Part shown: positions 59,308 to 64,000 of the stretch, piece after piece | How the letters are laid out: every line of letters begins with the position of its first letter | Position numbering within the stretch: the first letter of the stretch is position 1 | From: Bordetella bronchialis | GTDB lineage: Bacteria; Pseudomonadota; Gammaproteobacteria; Burkholderiales; Burkholderiaceae_B | Length of the DNA: 64,000 bases | Reading direction: 5' to 3' | Assembly: GCF_001676705.1 (NCBI RefSeq) | Contig: NZ_CP016170.1 | Coordinates: forward strand, 4,216,001-4,280,000 | Made by a program: the position numbers and the translations under genes | The notes under the pieces: model-generated | The model's database searches: none | Seen by the model: the letters and a program-made list of their open reading frames with translations, nothing else | Told to the model about the DNA's origin: nothing

Positions 59308-59673
59308 CTAGGCGGCGTTGCGCAGCACGCGATCCACCGTATCGACGATGGCCGACAAGTCGAAAGGCTTGGCGATGAACGCGGAGTAATGCGGGCAGGC
59401 CTTGACGACCGATTCCTCGGGCAGGCCGCTCATGACGATGACTGGCACTTCTTCCAGATAGGCGTTGTCGCGCATGGCGGTCAGGAGCGAGGCGCCGCCC
59501 ATGCCCGGCATCATCACATCGGACACCACCAGGTCCGGCTGTACTTCCAGCATCCGCGTCAGGGCCGTCAGGCCGTCGTTTTCCACATATACCGTATGGC
59601 CGGCGCCGCTGAGCGCCTCGTGCACGACTCTCGCCAGCGAGGCCTCATCGTCCACCACCATGATCTTTGCCAT
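59308..59673 (-). CDS. single-domain response regulator (CheY-like receiver)
   Basis: Stand-alone receiver domain (121 aa): MAKIMVVDDEASLARVVHEA, phospho-acceptor Asp52 in DLVVSDVMMPGMGG, switch Ser in PVIVMSGLPEES and Lys in AFIAKPFDL. No output domain and no histidine kinase nearby, so its partner is encoded elsewhere. ATG 59673 follows GGAG; longer frames lack homology. It may be part of a phosphorelay or act by protein contact. Confidence 0.9.
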   Translation of the reverse strand: MAKIMVVDDEASLARVVHEALSGAGHTVYVENDGLTALTRMLEVQPDLVVSDVMMPGMGGASLLTAMRDNAYLEEVPVIVMSGLPEESVVKACPHYSAFIAKPFDLSAIVDTVDRVLRNAA

Positions 59674-59883
59674 ATTTACTCCGCCGCGCCACCGCGCGTT
59701 CGCATATACCGCCCCGTCCGGGGGCGTTCTTGACCGAAGGAATACGTACGCAAGCTCCGTGCCCGGCGATGCCGTCCGGCGGCCGGGCGCGCCGCGCGTT
59801 GCACGGCTCGCGTAACATGAAGCGCACGGCATGCCTTTCGGGCCCGGCCCAGGGCCCGCATTCACGGACCGACGGCCGCCGAT

Positions 59884-60264
59884 ATGGTCACACCGCTAAC
59901 GTACCGCATCCTGGCCGACGGGGTCCTGGTGCTGCATGGGCTGTTCGTCGCATGGGTCATTGTGGGCGGCCTGGCGGCTTTCTGGAAGCGCTGGCTCGTC
60001 TTGTTGCATCTGCCCGCCCTGGCCTGGGGCGCGATGGTGGCGGGCATGGGATGGATCTGCCCGCTTACCCCGCTGGAAAACGCCTTGCGCGTCCGCGCCG
60101 GCCTGCGGCCCTACGGCGGCGACTTCATCCAGCATTACCTGGCAGCCCTGATCTATCCCCCTGAATTGACCCGCGATACCCAGGTGCTGCTGGCCTGCCT
60201 GCTGCTGGGCGGCAACCTGGCGGTCTACGCCTTGCTGTATCGGCGCTGGCGCAAGAAGCGTTGA
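59884..60264 (+). CDS. DUF2784 family membrane protein
   Basis: Small integral membrane protein (126 aa) with four hydrophobic helices; family features are LADGVLVLHGLFVAWVIVGG, the PLTPLENALRVRAG segment and a basic C-terminus (RRWRKKR). Function unknown for the family. Starts 210 bp from the divergent response regulator; 103 bp before the DUF2946-like gene on the same strand. ATG at 59884 is the only start giving the first helix. Confidence 0.85.
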   Translation: MVTPLTYRILADGVLVLHGLFVAWVIVGGLAAFWKRWLVLLHLPALAWGAMVAGMGWICPLTPLENALRVRAGLRPYGGDFIQHYLAALIYPPELTRDTQVLLACLLLGGNLAVYALLYRRWRKKR

Positions 60265-60367
60265 AACGCAATCCACCTCACATGGAACCATGACCTGGCT
60301 CGGCGTGTGCCTGCCGGCCGCTGACGTAGAATTCCCCCCGAACGAGCACCGATAACCGCCGTCGACC

Positions 60368-60916
60368 ATGTTTCCCGCCCTACGGATCCCCCGCCCCGCC
60401 CGCGGCACGCGCCTGATGCCGTGCCTGCTGCTGCTGGCCGTTCTCCTGCGGGCGCTGATCCCGGTGGGCTATATGCCCGACACCGCGGCCCTGCGGCAGG
60501 GGGTGATCCGCATCAGCCTATGCACGTCGACAGGCGCGGTGCCCATGCTGCAGTTCCTGCGCAATGCACCGGACGCCGGTTCCGGTGCGGCGGGACACGG
60601 GGCACATGCCGGACATGCCGAGTGGGCCGCGGAAGAAGGCGATGCCCACGCCGTGCACGGCGGCCACGGCGGCCACGGCGGGCATCAAGCCGAGGGACAC
60701 CAGGACGGCGGGCATTCCGACTCGGACCACACCGCCGGCGCCGAGTGCCCCTTCTGGGTCTCGGCCCACCTGACCGCCGACCTGCCGCCCGTGGGCCTCG
60801 CGCCGCTCCTGGCAGCCGTCCGCGACGCGGCGGCCGGCTTCCTGCCGCCGCTCACCCTGCCTCCCCTGCCGCCCGCCGGTCCGCCGCTGGGCTCGCGCGC
60901 GCCCCCTTCGGCCTGA
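60368..60916 (+). CDS. DUF2946-like His-rich membrane-anchored protein
   Basis: Protein of 182 aa with an N-terminal hydrophobic segment LMPCLLLLAVLLRALIPVGY, the LRALIPVGYMPD motif characteristic of DUF2946, then a Cys (IRISLCTSTGAV), a His/Gly-rich stretch (about residues 76-118; HGGHGGHGGHQAEGH), a second conserved region (AECPFWVSAH) and a Pro/Leu-rich end. DUF2946 proteins usually show a CPxC-type pair here; this one reads CPFW, so the second Cys is missing. Family members in Bordetella are, as I recall, copper-responsive leader genes or occur in copper clusters. It precedes the PepSY gene with a hairpin between. A TAGAAT -10-like box lies at 60327-60332. Confidence 0.75.
   Translation: MFPALRIPRPARGTRLMPCLLLLAVLLRALIPVGYMPDTAALRQGVIRISLCTSTGAVPMLQFLRNAPDAGSGAAGHGAHAGHAEWAAEEGDAHAVHGGHGGHGGHQAEGHQDGGHSDSDHTAGAECPFWVSAHLTADLPPVGLAPLLAAVRDAAAGFLPPLTLPPLPPAGPPLGSRAPPSA
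60656..60682 (+). repeat. 9-bp tandem repeat encoding His-Gly-Gly
   Basis: CACGGCGGC occurs at 60656-60664 and 60665-60673 and as CACGGCGGG at 60674-60682, encoding HGG three times within the His-rich segment of the DUF2946-like protein. Confidence 0.85.
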
Positions 60917-60940
60917 CGATCGGATCCTTATCCCCCGATA

Positions 60941-60965
60941 CCCGCGCGGCGCGAGGCCGCGCGGG
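60941..60965 (+). promoter_or_regulatory. 10-bp-stem hairpin between DUF2946-like and PepSY genes
   Basis: CCCGCGCGGC (60941-60950) and GCCGCGCGGG (60956-60965) are perfect reverse complements with loop GCGAG, in the 82-bp gap between the two genes. No T-tract follows. Its position suits attenuation or coupling of PepSY expression to translation of the upstream gene (inference). Confidence 0.6.
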
Positions 60966-60998
60966 CCGTTCGTCCATGCTCCAGACAAGGTGGCTACC

Positions 60999-62495
60999 AT
61001 GTCCGCACCCATGCATCGCGCCGCGCCCCCGCAAGGCGGCGCGGCCAGGCTTGCCGCGCCAGCGGCGGTCATGGCGCTGATCACGCGCCTGCACTTCTAC
61101 ATCGGCCTGTTCGTCGGGCCTTTCATCCTCGTCGCCGCCGTCACGGGCACGCTATTCGTCCTGACGCCGCAGATAGAGAACCGGCTCTACGCCGGACAGC
61201 TGTACACCGACACGACGGGACCCGCGCGCCCGCTGGCCGAGCAGATCGCCGCCGCGCGCGCGGTCATCGGCCCCGACCTGACGCTGCACGCCGTGCGGCC
61301 CGCCCCGCGCCCCGGCACCACCACGCGCGTCATGTTCAGCGAGCCCGGCCTGCAGGACTCCGAGCACCGGGCGATCTTCGTGGACCCGGTCACCCTTGCC
61401 GTCAAGGGCGACCTGAACGTCTACGGCACCAGCGGCACCCTGCCCCTGCGCACCACCCTGGATACCCTGCATCGCAATCTGATGCTGGGCGGCCTGGGCC
61501 GAAACTACAGCGAGCTGGCGGCTTCCTGGCTGTGGATCGCGGCGCTGGGCGGCATCGTGCTGTGGGCGTATGGCCGCCGGCGCGCGGCGCAGCTGGCCGG
61601 CGCGGCGTCCAGCCCACGGTTGCGCCTGCGCCGCCTGCACAGCGTGATCGGCCTATGGATCGCCGTCGGCCTGTTCTTCCTGTCCGTTACCGGGCTGACG
61701 TGGTCGCGCTGGGCCGGCGGCAACATCAATGTGCTGCGCCAGGAGCTGGGATGGGTGACCCCCGCCCTTCCGACCGGTCTCCAGGCGGGCGCCGCGGGGC
61801 CGCAAGACGGCGGGGAGCATGCCGACCATATGGCGAGTATGGGCGGGATGGAGCATGGCGCCGGCCACGCGTCCCGCATGGGCACGGCCATGCCCGCGCC
61901 GACGCCCACGGAAGCGCCCCGCCCCCAGGACGCGGCGTCGCGATACGACCGCATCCTGGCGACGGCGCGCGCCGCCGGCATCGACGCCGGCGAGATCGAA
62001 ATCCGGCCGCCGCGCAAGCCCGGCCAGGCATGGACGGTGCGCGAGGTGGACCGCTCCTGGCCCACGCAGGTGGACGCCGTCGCCATCGACGGCCGCGACC
62101 TGTCCGTCGTCGGACGCGCCGATTTCGCCAATTTCCCGCTGGTCGCCAAGCTGATCCGCTGGGGCATCGACACACATATGGGCATCCTGTTCGGCTGGCC
62201 CAACCAGCTGTTGATGGCCGCCTTCGGCATTGCGCTGAGCGCGATGATCGTGCTGGGCTACGCGATGTGGTGGCGGCGCCGTCCGGCGCCGGGGTCCCCG
62301 GTGCTGACGGTCACGCAGGCATGGAAACGCCTGCCGGCGATGCCCCGCGCCATCGCCGTGGTGCTGGCCGTCGCCTTGGGCTGGAGCCTGCCGCTGATGG
62401 GCCTGAGCCTGCTGGCTTTCATGGCGGTCGACGTGGTCCGCTGGCGCTGGTCCGGCCGGTCCAGGGCCGGCGCGTATCTGCAGCGCAGCGCCTAG
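60999..62495 (+). CDS. PepSY-associated transmembrane helix protein with His/Met-rich loop
   Basis: Inner-membrane protein (498 aa) of the PepSY_TM (PiuB-like) family: ITRLHFYIGLFVGPFILVAA VTG start in helix 1, periplasmic PepSY regions, LHRNLMLGGLGRNYSELAAS, RRLHSVIGLWIAVGLFFLSV with HxxxG and TGLTWSRWAGGNI, GIDTHMGILFGWPNQLLMAA, and a final helix pair. Conserved His residues in the helices suggest haem. Family members are linked to iron or copper uptake as ferric/cupric reductase-like proteins. A loop at about residues 265-300 is His/Met-rich (EHADHMASMGGMEHGAGH). ATG 60999 chosen; an in-frame GTG at 60990 is possible. Ends 4 bp into the convergent LysR gene. Confidence 0.85.
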   Translation: MSAPMHRAAPPQGGAARLAAPAAVMALITRLHFYIGLFVGPFILVAAVTGTLFVLTPQIENRLYAGQLYTDTTGPARPLAEQIAAARAVIGPDLTLHAVRPAPRPGTTTRVMFSEPGLQDSEHRAIFVDPVTLAVKGDLNVYGTSGTLPLRTTLDTLHRNLMLGGLGRNYSELAASWLWIAALGGIVLWAYGRRRAAQLAGAASSPRLRLRRLHSVIGLWIAVGLFFLSVTGLTWSRWAGGNINVLRQELGWVTPALPTGLQAGAAGPQDGGEHADHMASMGGMEHGAGHASRMGTAMPAPTPTEAPRPQDAASRYDRILATARAAGIDAGEIEIRPPRKPGQAWTVREVDRSWPTQVDAVAIDGRDLSVVGRADFANFPLVAKLIRWGIDTHMGILFGWPNQLLMAAFGIALSAMIVLGYAMWWRRRPAPGSPVLTVTQAWKRLPAMPRAIAVVLAVALGWSLPLMGLSLLAFMAVDVVRWRWSGRSRAGAYLQRSA

Positions 62496-63415
62496 GGCCT
62501 GTTAACGCTAGAAGGAGCCTCGCGCTCCACGTCCTTGATCACGTCGACGAAGGCGCGCAGCCCCACGGGAACCAGCCGGTGGCTGGGGTAGTACAGGTAG
62601 TGGCCCTCGAAGGGCGGCGTCCAGTCATCCAGGATGGAGACCAGGCTGCCGTTCTCGATAGCCGCCCGGGCGGTGTCGTCCCAGACAAAGGCCACGCCCA
62701 GTCCCTTGATCGCCGCCTGCACCATCAGGTCCATGTTGTCCAGGGTGATCGGCCCATTGGCATCGAACTTCAATTCCTGCCCGTGGCGCTTGAACTCCCA
62801 GCGGTACATTTTGCCGCTGGGCAGGCGAAAACGTATGCAGGGGTGGCGGGCCAGTTCGTCCGGCGTGCGCGGCGTGCCGGCCCGTGCCAGGTAGGCCGGC
62901 GAGGCCACGCAAATCAGCCGGCCGTCCCCGCCGAAGGGCACGGCCACCATGTTCTTCGGCAGCGACTCCCCCAGCCGCACGCCGGCATCGAAGCCTTCCG
63001 CGACGATATCCACCAGCCGCCCTTCCACGACCAGGTCCACATGGATGCCGGGATAGCGTTCCAGGAAGGCGGGCACGATGCGCGTCATCAGGATGCGGGC
63101 CGCCGGCTCGGCGGCATTGATGCGGACACTGCCCGTGGGCCGTTCGGTCAAGGTTTCCAGGTCCATCAGCGCCTGGTCCAGGTCACCCAGCAGCGGCGCG
63201 ACGTTGTGGAAGAAGCGGGCGCCGGCTTCCGTGGGGGCGACGCTACGGGTGGTGCGATGGAACAGCCGCAAGCCCAGGCGCTGCTCCAGCGACCGCATCA
63301 TGTGGCTCAAGGTGGAAGCCGACATTCCCAGTTCATCGGCCGCGGCGCGGAAGCTGGCGTGGCGCACGATGGATGCAAACGCGGTCAATTCGGTCAGGCT
63401 GGGACGTTTATTCAT
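62492..63415 (-). CDS. LysR-family transcriptional regulator (DmlR/CrgA-like subgroup)
   Basis: Regulator of 307 aa from ATG 63415 (MNKRPSLTELTAFASIVRHA): helix-turn-helix with ADELGMSASTLSHMMRSLEQ and RLGLRLFHRTTRSVAPTEAG, then effector domain with PTGSVRINAAEPAA and LVDIVAEGFDAGVRLGES, typical of the DmlR/CrgA subgroup. Divergent from the alcohol dehydrogenase gene across 209 bp, the classical position for its regulator. The frame extends to 63463 but the shorter start begins the conserved fold. Confidence 0.92.
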   Translation of the reverse strand: MNKRPSLTELTAFASIVRHASFRAAADELGMSASTLSHMMRSLEQRLGLRLFHRTTRSVAPTEAGARFFHNVAPLLGDLDQALMDLETLTERPTGSVRINAAEPAARILMTRIVPAFLERYPGIHVDLVVEGRLVDIVAEGFDAGVRLGESLPKNMVAVPFGGDGRLICVASPAYLARAGTPRTPDELARHPCIRFRLPSGKMYRWEFKRHGQELKFDANGPITLDNMDLMVQAAIKGLGVAFVWDDTARAAIENGSLVSILDDWTPPFEGHYLYYPSHRLVPVGLRAFVDVIKDVEREAPSSVNRP

Positions 63416-63434
63416 GGGAAAAGGCCAGTACGGC

Positions 63435-63480
63435 ATGCCAATTCTAGGGCATAGACCCAACAATACGCCGTACCTATACT
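63435..63480 (+). promoter_or_regulatory. probable alcohol dehydrogenase promoter with LysR-type dyad
   Basis: TAGACC (63452-63457) and TATACT (63475-63480) are 17 bp apart, a good sigma-70 pair. The dyad ATGCC-N8-GGCAT (63435-63452) ends at the first base of the -35 box, where a LysR activator would sit. The leader to the ATG at 63625 would be about 138 nt. The long leader (63487-63620) is GC-rich with nothing recognised except the GGAAGG ribosome binding site. Confidence 0.55.
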
Positions 63481-63624
63481 GCCTGCATCCGCTCCGCCCC
63501 CGCGGCCGCGCCGGTCCCGGCGCCCGTGGCGGCTCTTCCGCGGCTTATCCCCCGCGCATCCCCTTACCCGCCAGGCAGGTCCTGCCGCGGGCGGCGACCG
63601 CGCGCCTGTTTGGAAGGAAACACC

Positions 63625-64000
63625 ATGCAAACCAAGGCTTTTGGCGCCCTATCCCCCACTACGCCGCTGGCGCCGACCACGATCGAACGCCGTGAACCGG
63701 GCCCGAACGACGTCGCCATCCAGATCCTGTACTGCGGCGTCTGCCATTCCGACCTGCACACCGTGCGCGGCGAATGGGAAGGCATACGCTTCCCCTCCGT
63801 GCCCGGCCACGAGATCGTCGGCCGCATCAGCGCCGTCGGCCAGGAAGTCTCCCGCTTCAAGCTGGGCGATATCGTCGGCGTCGGCTGCATGGTCGACAGC
63901 TGCCGTACCTGCGCCTCCTGCCGCGACGGGCTGGAACAATACTGCGAAGGCCCGCATGGCTTCCAGGGCACCTACAACGGCTGGCTGGACGGCAGCGGCG
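63625..64000 (+). CDS. zinc-dependent alcohol dehydrogenase, YahK/CAD type (partial, 3' end outside window)
   Basis: 125 codons visible of a medium-chain NAD(P)-dependent alcohol/aldehyde reductase. Catalytic zinc site YCGVCHSDLH (Cys37, His41 region) and GHE (61-63); structural zinc cysteines 93, 96, 99 and 107 in DSCRTCASCRDGLEQYC; then GPHGFQGTYNGW. The VGVGCMVDSC segment is characteristic of the broad-substrate YahK/cinnamyl-alcohol group. ATG follows GGAAGG by 8 bases. Probably controlled by the divergent LysR gene. Confidence 0.92.
   Translation, partial: MQTKAFGALSPTTPLAPTTIERREPGPNDVAIQILYCGVCHSDLHTVRGEWEGIRFPSVPGHEIVGRISAVGQEVSRFKLGDIVGVGCMVDSCRTCASCRDGLEQYCEGPHGFQGTYNGWLDGSG

Overview
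The window is GC-rich, densely coded DNA from a betaproteobacterium of the Alcaligenaceae, most likely Bordetella or a close relative such as Achromobacter. The evidence is a RisA/RisS-type two-component pair, separate nuoC and nuoD genes in a 14-gene nuo operon followed by a DUF2818 gene, a porin gene just upstream of nuoA (the arrangement I remember for the major Bordetella porin), bioMNY, and smc-zipA-ligA. No rRNA, tRNA, CRISPR array, insertion sequence or prophage gene was recognised. Most of the window is core chromosome; accessory-looking material begins near 46 kb.

Layout. 1-3.7 kb (minus): the start of a branched-chain amino acid uptake operon (livK, partial livH) and the ECF biotin transporter bioMNY. 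4.0-5.7 kb (plus): yciB, bolA and a parvulin isomerase, ended by a strong terminator shared with the opposing smc-zipA-ligA operon (12.6-5.8 kb, minus). 13-17 kb: lplT (plus), then a uracil-DNA glycosylase overlapping a TsaB-RimI fusion gene (minus). 17-20.4 kb (plus): risA-risS and the peroxide-defence pair ahpC-ahpD. 20.5-26.2 kb: ispD-ispF (minus) diverging from mfd by only 29 bp, then serB. 26.2-28.5 kb: a Fiu-like siderophore receptor with a Fur-box-like site. 28.7-44.3 kb: two small membrane-protein genes and the complete nuoA-N operon (complex I). 44.8-45.9 kb: major porin.

46-64 kb holds small units: gamma-glutamyltransferase + orphan peptide-binding protein + LysR regulator (minus), diverging from an Ldh-family dehydrogenase and a PQQ-type sugar dehydrogenase; an HxlR regulator; a large MscS channel; PaiB and aldehyde dehydrogenase genes separated by 25-bp direct repeats; a lone receiver-domain protein; then DUF2784, a His-rich DUF2946-like protein and a PepSY membrane protein with a His/Met-rich loop; finally a LysR regulator diverging from a zinc alcohol dehydrogenase cut by the window end.

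Nothing here is clearly a new defence or mobile system. The best candidates for something under-described are: the DUF2946-like/PepSY pair, where a 10-bp-stem hairpin lies between a His-rich short gene and a His/Met-rich membrane reductase-like gene (possible metal-responsive leader gene); the TsaB-RimI fusion; a perfect 14-bp palindrome in front of the orphan peptide-binding protein; and the ispD/mfd divergence that seems to leave room only for near-leaderless transcripts. All functions are read from the sequence and remembered family features; no database search was run.
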